From the NCBI GenBank assembly GCA_020632575.1, contig JACKFH010000035.1, forward strand, positions 1 to 40,465: a stretch of DNA of 40,465 nt, read 5' to 3'. Below, piece by piece: positions 32,201 through 40,020 of the stretch (positions are counted from its first letter, which is position 1; each line of letters starts with the position of its first letter). The notes beneath the pieces were generated by a model, which made no database searches, was not told where the DNA came from, and saw only the letters and a program-made list of their open reading frames with translations. The DNA comes from Candidatus Omnitrophota bacterium. GTDB taxonomy: Bacteria > Hinthialibacterota > Hinthialibacteria > OLB16. A program made the translations under genes and the position numbers.

Positions 32201-33232
32201 ATGAGCATAGACGCGGAACAACCCGATCTTTTCACACAAACCGAAAACCCCAACCGCCTCTGGGTGAAGGACCTCGAACCCGGGACCGACATCTCCGGCC
32301 CGTTCGCGCTTACCCACATGGCGCTTAAACCATACACCGGCGGAAAGTTCTTGCAGGTGAAGCTTGGGGACAAGACCGGACGGGTGGCGGCGGTGCTTTG
32401 GAATGGCGCCGAGGAGGTTTATCCGAACCTCGACATCGGCGACATCGTGGATGTTCAGGGGAAGGTCGACACCTACCGCGACAAGAAGCAGGTGGTGATC
32501 AGAAGGATCGACCGCAAGGAGGACCTCGACTCCCTCGACCCAAATGATTTCATCGCCGCGGTGCAGGCCGATGTCAAAGGGATCTGGGAGGATCTCAAAG
32601 CGATCGCCAGGACGGTCAAGGATCCGCACCTTCTTGAACTCCTCGGAAAGTTTTTCAAGGACGAAGCGATTGTCGACGCTTTTCTCCGGGCGCCCGGCGG
32701 CAAGCAGTGGCATCACGGTTACATCGGCGGACTGGTCGAGCACACCCTCGGCGTGGTCAGGAATTGTGTCGCCATTGCCGAACAATACCCCTTCATCAAG
32801 CGAGATGTTCTGGTTACCGGCGCGATCTTCCATGACCTCGGAAAGATTCTCGAGTTCGTGTACTCAACCGTGATCGATTACAGCGACATCGGCCGCTTAG
32901 TTGGCCACCAAGTCCTGGGCGATCAGAAGGTGTGCGAGTACGCCCAATCGATCGAGGATTTCCCTCCGGACCTCCTCCTCGAGGTCCGTCACCTGATCCT
33001 CTCCCACCACGGCGACAGCCCCGACGCTGTCCGAGGCCCCCAAACCCGCGAGGCGCTCATCCTCTCCCGCGCCGATGACCTCGACGCCCAAATGAACGCC
33101 TTCACCCGCGAGATTCTCAAAGCCCGCATGTCCGGCCGCAAATGGTCGGATTATGTGAACCTGATTGGGAGGTATCTCTACGATTCGGGGGGAACGGATG
33201 AGCCAGAGGATTTGCCGGGGATGGAGGATTGA
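32201..33232 (+). CDS. YhaM-like OB-fold / HD-domain 3'-5' exoribonuclease
   Basis: A 343-residue protein. An N-terminal OB-fold nucleic-acid-binding domain (about 15-105) includes LQVKLGDKTGRVAAVLW and DIVDVQGKVDTYRDKKQ. The HD phosphohydrolase domain (about 160-320) has WHHGYIGGLVEHTLGVV, the HD pair in GAIFHDLGKILEF, and LSHHGDSP. This is the YhaM (CMP-binding factor) arrangement known for metal-dependent 3'-5' exonuclease action on RNA or ssDNA. ATG 32201 is preferred (GGGAG about 11 bases upstream); ATG 32192 in the same frame is nearly as good. The frame is open back through the REP-like element, which cannot be coding. Confidence 0.85.
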   Translation: MSIDAEQPDLFTQTENPNRLWVKDLEPGTDISGPFALTHMALKPYTGGKFLQVKLGDKTGRVAAVLWNGAEEVYPNLDIGDIVDVQGKVDTYRDKKQVVIRRIDRKEDLDSLDPNDFIAAVQADVKGIWEDLKAIARTVKDPHLLELLGKFFKDEAIVDAFLRAPGGKQWHHGYIGGLVEHTLGVVRNCVAIAEQYPFIKRDVLVTGAIFHDLGKILEFVYSTVIDYSDIGRLVGHQVLGDQKVCEYAQSIEDFPPDLLLEVRHLILSHHGDSPDAVRGPQTREALILSRADDLDAQMNAFTREILKARMSGRKWSDYVNLIGRYLYDSGGTDEPEDLPGMED

Positions 33233-33310
33233 ATAGGCATATTCCATCGATATCCCTACTGGGAAATGGTAAGATCAAGGTATGAGATTTTCCCAAAGGA
33301 CTCCATGAAT

Positions 33311-33517
33311 ATGAAAGACCTCCCGCCACTCGACAAAACCGCGATCTCGGTGACATCGCTCGGCGATTCCAGCGACGACGATAAGTACTGGCATTCCAAG
33401 ACGCCGGAGGAACGAATGCGGGCGATGGAAATGATGCGAAGGATGGTCTATGGCGAGGATCGGACTACCGGAAGACTTCAAAGATCTATTGAAGTTGTTG
33501 ACCTCAAACAAAGCTGA
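33311..33517 (+). CDS. small protein upstream of nucleotidyltransferase, possible antitoxin/partner
   Basis: About 68 residues, acidic then basic. The segment DDKYWHSKTPEERMRAMEMM followed by VYGEDRTTGRLQRSIEVVDL resembles the short proteins that often precede MNT-like nucleotidyltransferases. AAAGGA lies 10 bases before ATG 33311 (ATG 33305 also possible). It overlaps the next gene by 68 bases in another frame, suggesting coupling. The antitoxin role is inference. Confidence 0.6.
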   Translation: MKDLPPLDKTAISVTSLGDSSDDDKYWHSKTPEERMRAMEMMRRMVYGEDRTTGRLQRSIEVVDLKQS

Positions 33518-33899
33518 ATACCTCCTTGTTGGAGGGTACGCGGTGACTTACCACGGCTATCCTCGATCGACCGGGGATATGGACATTTGGATTCCTCTGG
33601 AAGAATCCAACACGAGGAAAGTCATCCAATCTCTTGTGGAGTTCGGTATGAGCCCCGAGAATCTGTCCGTCGATTTGTTCTCCCAAAAAGACAAAGTCAT
33701 TCGAATGGGGGTCCCTCCATTGCGGATCGAACTCCTCACAGGCGTTTCGGGAGTGGAATTCTCGGATTGCTATTCACGTCGGGTTACGGTGGAGGAGGAC
33801 GGAATTCCTGTCTGCCTTATATCAATTGAGGACCTCAAGAAAAACAAGAAGGCAAGCGGAAGGCACAAGGATCTGGAGGATCTCGAACGGCTACCGTGA
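33450..33899 (+). CDS. MNT-type nucleotidyltransferase
   Basis: A 149-residue minimal nucleotidyltransferase of the polymerase-beta superfamily. It has the glycine loop and acidic pair in VGGYAVTYHGYPRSTGDMDI (GG ... DxD) and a later acidic strand PLRIELLTG for the third carboxylate. Its start, LPEDFKDLLKLL before the GG loop, fits the family. In many genomes such proteins form toxin-antitoxin-like pairs with a small upstream gene and act by nucleotidylating RNA or a partner protein. Which member would be toxic here is unknown. Confidence 0.75.
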   Translation: MARIGLPEDFKDLLKLLTSNKAEYLLVGGYAVTYHGYPRSTGDMDIWIPLEESNTRKVIQSLVEFGMSPENLSVDLFSQKDKVIRMGVPPLRIELLTGVSGVEFSDCYSRRVTVEEDGIPVCLISIEDLKKNKKASGRHKDLEDLERLP

Positions 33900-33931
33900 C
33901 TGCAACCCCACACGATTGCCTCAATTTCCTG

Positions 33932-34468
33932 TCAGTTTGTATTCGTCGTATCCCGTTTCTCCGTCACGACCCGAAAAATATCGCCGGCGGATTTGACTCC
34001 ATTGGTGGGAGCATAGAGCCACCGATTAAAACCCCGAACACCATGCTTGACCAGATCTTCGAATGGAAATCCAATCACGCGATCCGGCCCCGGACTCAGA
34101 AAGATCGCGGTTTCCTCACCGGTGGACGAAGCCACCTCATATCGGTATGGATATGTCCCGTCATCTGAGTAGGGATCGGCGGGAAGCTTAACCACATAGG
34201 GAATCGGTGAAGTTAGAGCTGGTGGTGTAAAACCCTCGTTTTCAGTGGAGTCGGGTGTTGGAAAACGCTCCCACTCGAATGAGTATGTGCGAATGGCCAT
34301 TTCTAATGACTTTAGATCGCTGCCGATTCTTGGGACAAGAACCTTTGCCGCGGGTTCCATGAGTCTGGTTGAAATCATCCATCCCATCGTTCCCACAAAA
34401 ACTGCGATAACCCCAAGGCCCTTGAGGGTACCCCATGGCATCGACTGGGAATCGTTAACCTCGACCAT
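33932..34468 (-). CDS. membrane-anchored pseudopilin (GspG)-like protein
   Basis: A 178-residue protein with one N-terminal transmembrane helix (LKGLGVIAVFVGTMGWMI) and an exported C-terminal domain. The domain follows the major-pseudopilin pattern: a helix SLEMAIRTYSFEWERFPTP, then SPIPYVVKLPADPYSDDG, YPYRYEVAS and LSPGPDRV. The normal prepilin cleavage signal (G followed by FTLIE-like residues) is missing, so it is probably anchored rather than assembled into a pilus. A GGAG site lies about 11 bases upstream. No other type II secretion gene is nearby. Confidence 0.65.
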   Translation of the reverse strand: MVEVNDSQSMPWGTLKGLGVIAVFVGTMGWMISTRLMEPAAKVLVPRIGSDLKSLEMAIRTYSFEWERFPTPDSTENEGFTPPALTSPIPYVVKLPADPYSDDGTYPYRYEVASSTGEETAIFLSPGPDRVIGFPFEDLVKHGVRGFNRWLYAPTNGVKSAGDIFRVVTEKRDTTNTN

Positions 34469-34537
34469 TAGCGGGTCACTCCATCCATCCGCTTAGGTGA
34501 TGTTTGCATACATGAACCCACTTCTCGACGGCGAGCG

Positions 34538-34708
34538 TCACCCGATCCATGCCCGCGGGTTCAAAACGAAGAAGTAGAACAAAAGGAATGCCACAGTCGC
34601 GAGAACGAAATAGATTGCCGACTTCAAGTACGGCGTTCTGATGACTCGTTGATTCAGGAACACGGCAAGGTGTACCCATTTCGAGTCGTGTGCATAGATT
34701 TCTTTCAT
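34538..34708 (-). CDS. small one-helix membrane protein
   Basis: 56 residues: a hydrophilic start (KEIYAHDSKWVHLAVF) and one hydrophobic helix SAIYFVLATVAFLLFYFFVL near the end. AAGGAG lies six bases before ATG 34708, one of the best ribosome-binding sites in the region, which argues for a real gene. It lies 69 bases upstream of the pseudopilin-like gene on the same strand. Function unknown. Confidence 0.55.
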   Translation of the reverse strand: MKEIYAHDSKWVHLAVFLNQRVIRTPYLKSAIYFVLATVAFLLFYFFVLNPRAWIG

Positions 34709-34820
34709 GGCCGTCTCCTTCACTATGAGATTTCCCCCTGTATTTTAGCCCAACGACACTCTTTCATCCATCTCGGTCTGGTCAGTTCCCAGGGTTCAAT
34801 CAGGATGCAAGAATAATTTT

Positions 34821-35045
34821 TCAGGTTCCTGCCGCCTGATATATGGCGGGGCGATATCGAGGCTCGGGAATCGGCTTTCCCGCAGACTTGGCGGTTTCCA
34901 ACCATGCGGCCTTGGCTATTTCGACTTCACGCAGGGCTTCCTCGGCGGTTTCTCCGAAAGCGGAACAAGCCTCGAGATCCGGAATGTCGGCGATATAGCC
35001 CTCATCCTCTTCGCTGTAAAAAATGTTGATATGGTAGTCCTTCAC
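34821..35045 (-). CDS. HicB-like protein without adjacent HicA
   Basis: 74 residues with the HicB partial RNase-H-like fold: INIFYSEEDEGYIADIPDLE, then ACSAFGETAEEALREVEIAK and a C-terminal IPEPRYRPAIY. It starts with GTG overlapping the vapC stop (GTGA). HicB proteins normally neutralise HicA, but no HicA gene is next to it; its position as third gene after vapB-vapC is unusual. It has no obvious DNA-binding domain. Confidence 0.75.
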   Translation of the reverse strand: MKDYHINIFYSEEDEGYIADIPDLEACSAFGETAEEALREVEIAKAAWLETAKSAGKPIPEPRYRPAIYQAAGT

Positions 35046-35443
35046 CAGATTGTCTCCACTTCACTTTCCCGCAATTGGCGATCACGCGTGACCAGGGGCA
35101 GCCCTCGGTGTAGGGCTGTTGCGGCGATGATCCGATCAGGCAAATCGGGAACACTTTCCCGATGAATGTGCTCAATCGAATCGATTATCGCGGGTTCAAT
35201 CGGAAGGACCTTAATGTCGGCGCGCGAATCGCTAAGCGCTATCTTCAGGTCATTTAAAGGATCTTTGGGCACACGTCCTTTCTCCACCAAGTAAACCAGT
35301 TCGATCAGCGAAATAACCGAAACGAACAAAGGAAAATCGCCCTCGACCGCAGCGTGAATTCTCTCGAGGGCAGTCGAGGACAATCGTGTGGGATAGCGCA
35401 AATACCAAACTGCTGTGTGGGTATCGAGCAGGAGGGAATTCAA
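35042..35443 (-). CDS. vapC: VapC-type PIN-domain ribonuclease toxin
   Basis: 133 residues with the PIN acidic residues in order: Asp in LLLDTHTAVWYL, Glu in VISLIELVYLVEKG, Asp in VPDLPDRIIAATAL and Asp in PLVTRDRQLRES. Family members cut tRNA or rRNA when released from VapB. The ATG lies three bases after the vapB stop, with GAGGGA within vapB as ribosome-binding site, and the 3' end overlaps the HicB-like gene. Confidence 0.88.
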   Translation of the reverse strand: MNSLLLDTHTAVWYLRYPTRLSSTALERIHAAVEGDFPLFVSVISLIELVYLVEKGRVPKDPLNDLKIALSDSRADIKVLPIEPAIIDSIEHIHRESVPDLPDRIIAATALHRGLPLVTRDRQLRESEVETIW

Positions 35444-35446
35444 TGG

Positions 35447-35668
35447 TCAAAAATCCCTCGGAAAATTTCCCCACATTTCCCGGCGCGCCTCTTTGATGTC
35501 TTCATCAGTCAAATCGAAATCGTATTTTGCCCAGAGCCCCTCAAGACTCCGTAGTGGGGGACGTTCAGCCTTCCGACGTTGCAGGTCCTCCGCGAACTCT
35601 CGAACCTTTTCTTGATCCTCGGGTGGCAGTTCACGCACACATTGAACGATTTTTTCTTCGACAGTCAT
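35447..35668 (-). CDS. vapB: VapB-like antitoxin
   Basis: 73 residues. The N-terminal half (VEEKIVQCVRELPPEDQEKV) is helical, and the C-terminal half ends with DEDIKEARREMWGNFPRDF, the typical toxin-binding tail of antitoxins paired with this PIN subgroup. The start MTVEEKI at 35668 is preferred over longer readings; its ribosome-binding site is weak. It is first in the vapB-vapC-hicB unit. Confidence 0.8.
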   Translation of the reverse strand: MTVEEKIVQCVRELPPEDQEKVREFAEDLQRRKAERPPLRSLEGLWAKYDFDLTDEDIKEARREMWGNFPRDF

Positions 35669-35775
35669 GATATTATTAGAATACTTCAATCCGGCGTTCA
35701 GGAAAAGTCCGAAATGACACATTCTGCTTTGCATTCACCTGCCCCCCGGCCCCCCCTTTTGATAAGTTACCGACC

Positions 35776-36483
35776 ATGACCGACACGACCTCACCCCGAA
35801 CCATCGCCATCATCCCCGCCCGAGGAGGCTCCAAGGGCATCCCAAAAAAGAATCTCGCCCTCATAGACGGAGTCCCCCTGGTCGCGTACACCATCCGCGC
35901 CGCGCTGGGGGTTGATCGGATCGAAGACGTGCTTGTGTCGACCGATGACGAGGAGATCGCGGCGGTGGCGCTGAAGGAGGGGGCCTCGGTGATTCGGCGG
36001 CCGGAGGAGCTTGCGCGAGATGACTCGCCGACCGAGCCGTGTGTGCTGCATGCCATGGAAAAATGGGAGGAGACTGAAGGAGTTTTGCTTGACTGGGTGG
36101 TTCTGCTCCAGCCGACCGCCCCCCTGAGGGACTCCACTGATATCGCGAATGCCTTTAAGATACTCGAAAAATCAGGGGCCGATTGCATCCTTTCCGTGAT
36201 GGAACGGAGAGAGTTTCACTGGGAACGCGAGGGGGATTTCGGCGTAGCTCAGTGGGATATCGACCACCGGCCCCGACGTCAGGAACTCCGCCCCGATCTC
36301 ATCGAGAACGGGGCCATTTATATTTCCAGGGCCGACCTCTATCGGAAAAGAGGGAACCGACTCGGTGGGAAAATCGCTCTGTATGAAATGCCGCTCGAGC
36401 GGTCCATCGATGTCGACGAGCCTTTCGATCTCTGGTTGGTCGAGTCCACCTTACGCTACAAAAAACAGTCTGGAGAGGGATGA
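35776..36483 (+). CDS. CMP-sugar synthetase-like (acylneuraminate cytidylyltransferase family) protein
   Basis: 235 residues with the family's nucleotide loop TIAIIPARGGSKGIPKKNL, then VSTDDEEIAAVALKEGA, VVLLQPTAPLRDSTDI and IENGAIYISRADLY. These enzymes join CTP to sialic-acid-like or other acidic sugars for surface glycans. The exact sugar cannot be read from the sequence. It is three bases before serA and upstream of a glycosyltransferase. No ribosome-binding site is visible before the ATG; instead a C6-GG-C7 tract lies at 35742-35756. Confidence 0.85.
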   Translation: MTDTTSPRTIAIIPARGGSKGIPKKNLALIDGVPLVAYTIRAALGVDRIEDVLVSTDDEEIAAVALKEGASVIRRPEELARDDSPTEPCVLHAMEKWEETEGVLLDWVVLLQPTAPLRDSTDIANAFKILEKSGADCILSVMERREFHWEREGDFGVAQWDIDHRPRRQELRPDLIENGAIYISRADLYRKRGNRLGGKIALYEMPLERSIDVDEPFDLWLVESTLRYKKQSGEG

Positions 36484-36486
36484 ATC

Positions 36487-38091
36487 ATGAGCGACGGTAA
36501 AAAATTCAAAGTTCTAATCTGCGATGGAATGGTTTCCGAGGGGCTGGCTGTCTTTCGGACAAATGAATCGATCGAGGTCCTCGACCAAAAAGGGATCTCC
36601 CGTGAGGACCTTTTGAAAACGATCCCCGATTGCGAGGCAGTGATTGTCCGAAGCGCCTCGACGATCGACAGCGAGGTGATCGAGGCCGGCAAGAAACTCA
36701 AAGTGGTCGCGCGCGCCGGTGTCGGCCTCGACAATGTCGATATCCCCGCGGCCACTAAACGGGGCATCGTGGTGATGAACACGCCCACCGGAAACACCAC
36801 CTCGGCTGCCGAACACACGATGGCCCTGATGCTGTCGATGCTGCGTAATGTTCCCCAGGCTGATGCCACCATGCGGGGTGGCGGATGGGATCGAAACAAA
36901 TACACGGGGCGCGAAGCGTTCGGAAAGACTCTCGGGGTTATCGGCCTCGGCAAGATCGGGCGGCAGGTCGCCCAACGGGCCCAAGGGTTCGAGATGAAGA
37001 TCCTCGGTTATGACCCCTTCGCTTCGAAAGAATCGGCCAAGAAGGATGGGATCGACTTGGTTTCCCTCGATGAACTCTATGAGCGCTCCGATATTATCAC
37101 TCTGCATGTCCCCAAGACCGATGACACGCTCGGAATGATCAACAAGACATCGCTCGCCAAAATGAAGAAGGGCGCTTTCCTGGTCAACTGCGCCCGTGGG
37201 CCGCTGATTATCGAACAGGATCTGGTCGATGCGATCGATGCCGGCCAACTCTCTGGCGCCGCAGTCGACGTCTACTACGAAGAGCCTCCGAAAGATTCAC
37301 CCTTGGTCGGACACCCGAAAGTGGTCACCACTCCGCACCTGGGCGCCAGCACCGAGGAGGCGCAGATCAATGTCGGCATCATGATTGCCGAGCAGGTGAT
37401 TGACGCTCTCGAGGATCGCGAGGTTCGTAATGCCGCCAATATGCCAAGACTCGATCCCGAGACTCGCAAGGAAGTCGGCCCCTTCATCCGACTTGCCGAC
37501 GAACTCGGTCAGTTCTGCGCCCAATTGATCAAGGGGAATGTCGAGAAGATCGAGATTCAATGCCAGGGAGACATCACAAGGTTCGATGTGTCTCCAATTA
37601 CTGTCGGCGCTCTACGCGGCGCTCTTTCGACAGTGATGCCCGACACAGTCAACTTCGTGAACGCGCAATTCCTCGCCGAAATGCAGGGGCTGAAGGTGGA
37701 ATCCTCCTCCAGCTCGGAGGCGACCGGTTTCACGAATCTGGTCAAGGTTATCCTGACCGCGGGCGAGAACACTCTGTCAGCCTCGGGAACCATCTTCGAA
37801 GGACAGGAGATCTCGCGTATTGTCGGCGTCGATGACTATGTGATCGAAGCGCGCCCCTATGGCAACATCCTCGCGGTTCGGAACAAGGACCAACCGGGTG
37901 TGGTCGGGTTGGTCGGGACTGTGCTGGCCAAGAACGGCATCAACATCTCGGACATGTCGCTCGGTTCGAACAAGGCGAAGAAGATCTCTCTGGAGATCAT
38001 CAATGTCGATCGTCCCGTTCCGGCCGAGGTGATCAAGGAGTTGAAGTCGAACGAGCCGATCATTGCGGCCCGAGCGATCACCATCCGTTAA
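36487..38091 (+). CDS. serA: D-3-phosphoglycerate dehydrogenase
   Basis: First step of serine synthesis: 3-phosphoglycerate to 3-phosphohydroxypyruvate with NAD. The 534-residue protein is the long type. The substrate and NAD domains show ARAGVGLDNVDIPAATKRG, GLGKIGRQVAQRAQGF and the catalytic Arg, Glu and His in NCARGPLI, DVYYEEPP and TTPHLGAST. An intervening ASB domain (about 330-450) is followed by a C-terminal ACT domain (RNKDQPGVVGLVGTVLAKNG). GGAGAGG precedes the ATG within the end of the previous gene, so the two are co-transcribed. Confidence 0.96.
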   Translation: MSDGKKFKVLICDGMVSEGLAVFRTNESIEVLDQKGISREDLLKTIPDCEAVIVRSASTIDSEVIEAGKKLKVVARAGVGLDNVDIPAATKRGIVVMNTPTGNTTSAAEHTMALMLSMLRNVPQADATMRGGGWDRNKYTGREAFGKTLGVIGLGKIGRQVAQRAQGFEMKILGYDPFASKESAKKDGIDLVSLDELYERSDIITLHVPKTDDTLGMINKTSLAKMKKGAFLVNCARGPLIIEQDLVDAIDAGQLSGAAVDVYYEEPPKDSPLVGHPKVVTTPHLGASTEEAQINVGIMIAEQVIDALEDREVRNAANMPRLDPETRKEVGPFIRLADELGQFCAQLIKGNVEKIEIQCQGDITRFDVSPITVGALRGALSTVMPDTVNFVNAQFLAEMQGLKVESSSSSEATGFTNLVKVILTAGENTLSASGTIFEGQEISRIVGVDDYVIEARPYGNILAVRNKDQPGVVGLVGTVLAKNGINISDMSLGSNKAKKISLEIINVDRPVPAEVIKELKSNEPIIAARAITIR

Positions 38092-38133
38092 ACTGCTCGA
38101 GGGAGGTTGGCCCGACGGCGACCGTCCAGTGGC

Positions 38134-39360
38134 ATGAAGATTCTTTTTCTCAGCCAATACTTTCCCCCTGAGATGGGGGCGCCGTCCGCTCGCGTTTCGG
38201 AACTCTGTCGGTATTGGGCCGAGAAGGGGGAGGAGGTGACCATTGTCACCGCCTTTCCCAACCACCCCACCGGACGGATCTTCCCCGGGTATGAGGGCCA
38301 ATGGTTTCAGCGGGAGGAGACCGATGGATGCACGGTCCTTCGGTCGTGGATCTATGTGACTCCCAACCGGGGCTTTTTCAAACGGGTGATCTGCTTCCTC
38401 TCCTTCATGGTCTCCTCCATTTGGACCAGTCTGTTCAAGGCTGGGAAATGCGATCTGGTGATCGCGACCTCTCCCCAAATCTTCTGTGGACTCGCGGGCT
38501 GGGCGGTGAGCAGTTTGAAGCGGACCCCGTTTGTTCTGGAGATTCGCGATTTATGGCCGGATTCGGCGATTCAACTGGGGGTGATCAAGAACCCCCTATT
38601 GATCTCGCTTTCCCGCTGGCTCGAACGGTTTCTCTACCGTCGCGCCGATCTCATCGTTCCAGTTTCCGGCTCAATCCAGGAGGCGATCGAGGATCAGGGG
38701 ATTCCTGAGAAACGATTCGAACTCATTCCCAATGGCATTGATTTCAATCTATTCGTGCCCGGGGAACGCGACAATGAACTGCGGAAGAGTCTCGACATCG
38801 GAGACCGTTTCCTTGTGTCGTATATCGGCACTCACGGAATGGCCCACGCTTTGGAGCGACTGGTCGACACCGCGAAGGAAATGGATCCCGAACGATTCCA
38901 TTTTCTCTTCATCGGGGAGGGCGCTCGCAAACAGTCGGTGGTCGATCACGCCAAAGAAATCGGCGCGGAGAACATCACCTTCCTGCCCTATCAGCCTAAG
39001 GTGGACATTCCCAAATGGCTCGCGGCATCCGACCTTTCCACGGTTTCCCTGAAGGACATTCCCGTTTTCGAGACGGTTCTCCCCTCAAAGATGTTCGAGA
39101 TCATGGCTTGCGAACGGCCCATCCTTCTGCTTGCCAAGGGGGAATGCGCCGAACTGGTCCGGACATCCGGCGCGGGAGTGGTGGTCGAGGAGGGCGATCC
39201 GGAAAAAATCGCGGCCGCGATCGAAAAACTCGCTGTCGACCCACAGGCTTGCCGCGAGTATGGACGGAAGGGAAGGGAATTCGTCTTCGAACACTACCAC
39301 CGAGAGCGCTTGGCTCAACGGTATTTGGACCGACTCAAGCGTAGAGTAACCGGCCCTTAG
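38134..39360 (+). CDS. group 4 glycosyltransferase, WbuB-like
   Basis: 408 residues, two Rossmann domains (GT-B). The start MKILFLSQYFPPEMGAPSAR is the standard N-terminus of this group. TSPQIFCGLAGW and FVLEIRDLWPDSAIQLG are typical of WbuB-like enzymes; PNGIDFNLF and the C-terminal FETVLPSKMFEIMACERPIL give the donor-binding E-x7-E region. A hydrophobic stretch near 85-100 may touch the membrane. It probably transfers a nucleotide-sugar residue during surface polysaccharide synthesis. It lies 42 bases after serA, and its 3' end overlaps the convergent hicB by 26 bases. Confidence 0.9.
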   Translation: MKILFLSQYFPPEMGAPSARVSELCRYWAEKGEEVTIVTAFPNHPTGRIFPGYEGQWFQREETDGCTVLRSWIYVTPNRGFFKRVICFLSFMVSSIWTSLFKAGKCDLVIATSPQIFCGLAGWAVSSLKRTPFVLEIRDLWPDSAIQLGVIKNPLLISLSRWLERFLYRRADLIVPVSGSIQEAIEDQGIPEKRFELIPNGIDFNLFVPGERDNELRKSLDIGDRFLVSYIGTHGMAHALERLVDTAKEMDPERFHFLFIGEGARKQSVVDHAKEIGAENITFLPYQPKVDIPKWLAASDLSTVSLKDIPVFETVLPSKMFEIMACERPILLLAKGECAELVRTSGAGVVVEEGDPEKIAAAIEKLAVDPQACREYGRKGREFVFEHYHRERLAQRYLDRLKRRVTGP

Positions 39361-39547
39361 GTTCCGGTATTGGCCGATTGAGTTCGCGAGCAGTTTCGAT
39401 CCATTCCTCTATAACTGTTCGAGCATTTGCAACTGCTTCTTCATAACTTGCGCCGTCGGCCATGCATCCGGGTAATTCGGGAGCCTCAACAACGTAGCTT
39501 TGATCTTCTTCACTCCAGTAGATGATGAGTTCGTATTTAATCGACAT
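39335..39547 (-). CDS. hicB: HicB antitoxin
   Basis: 70 residues with the HicB pattern YELIIYWSEEDQSYVVEAPE, then LPGCMADGASYEEAVANA and IPEPKGRLLY. GGAGAG lies six bases before ATG 39547, and the start overlaps the hicA end by 11 bases. It would neutralise HicA by direct binding. Its 3' end overlaps the glycosyltransferase gene on the other strand. Confidence 0.85.
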   Translation of the reverse strand: MSIKYELIIYWSEEDQSYVVEAPELPGCMADGASYEEAVANARTVIEEWIETARELNRPIPEPKGRLLYA

Positions 39548-39797
39548 CAGTCTCTCCACATCTGTATTTCACGATGATACCCCGAATTTGCTTGACTTGA
39601 TAAGGCTTGGCTTTGTTTTCTTTGGGTTGAAGATTGATGATCTCCGTGACGCCATCCCTCGTGAAGATATGATGATCCCCCTTTATCCGGCTAGAAAAAC
39701 CAAGACGGAGGAGCAATTTGCATAAATCGGAAAAATCGATATTCGAGTCCGACACCCCAGACAATATCTTTTCTCTAAGTTTTGAATATTTTCCCAT
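39537..39797 (-). CDS. hicA: HicA-type mRNA interferase toxin
   Basis: 86 residues, the longer HicA form with an N-terminal helical part (KYSKLREKILSGVSDSNIDF). The dsRBD-like core has LLLRLGFSSRIKGDHHIFTR with the catalytic His in GDHHIF, and NLQPKENKAKPYQVKQIRGI. It is expected to cut mRNA. It stands first in a hicA-hicB pair; the 39798-40020 gap upstream holds no further gene. Confidence 0.87.
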   Translation of the reverse strand: MGKYSKLREKILSGVSDSNIDFSDLCKLLLRLGFSSRIKGDHHIFTRDGVTEIINLQPKENKAKPYQVKQIRGIIVKYRCGETDVD

Positions 39798-40020
39798 GAA
39801 ACTGATCTCTTATTTGGCGACGGGTTGGATGGGCGCTGGAAATTCGGATATTCACAAATCGCCCAATTCCCTCTTTGGTTGGAAACAATCACAAATTTAG
39901 ATCAGATAATCAAGTGACTGCAAAGCAGACTTGATTCCCTCAGAGAAATGAGATATTGTCTTTTGCAAACGTTTACATCCAGGGTTTTCGCCCGACTTTT
40001 TAAAGTGTGGAGGTCTCATC

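Noticed and set aside
36241..36275. GGCGTAGCTCAGTGGG resembles the 5' end and D-arm of a tRNA
   Set aside because: It lies inside the cytidylyltransferase reading frame, and no GTTCRANNC T-loop or matching acceptor strand follows within 80 bases.
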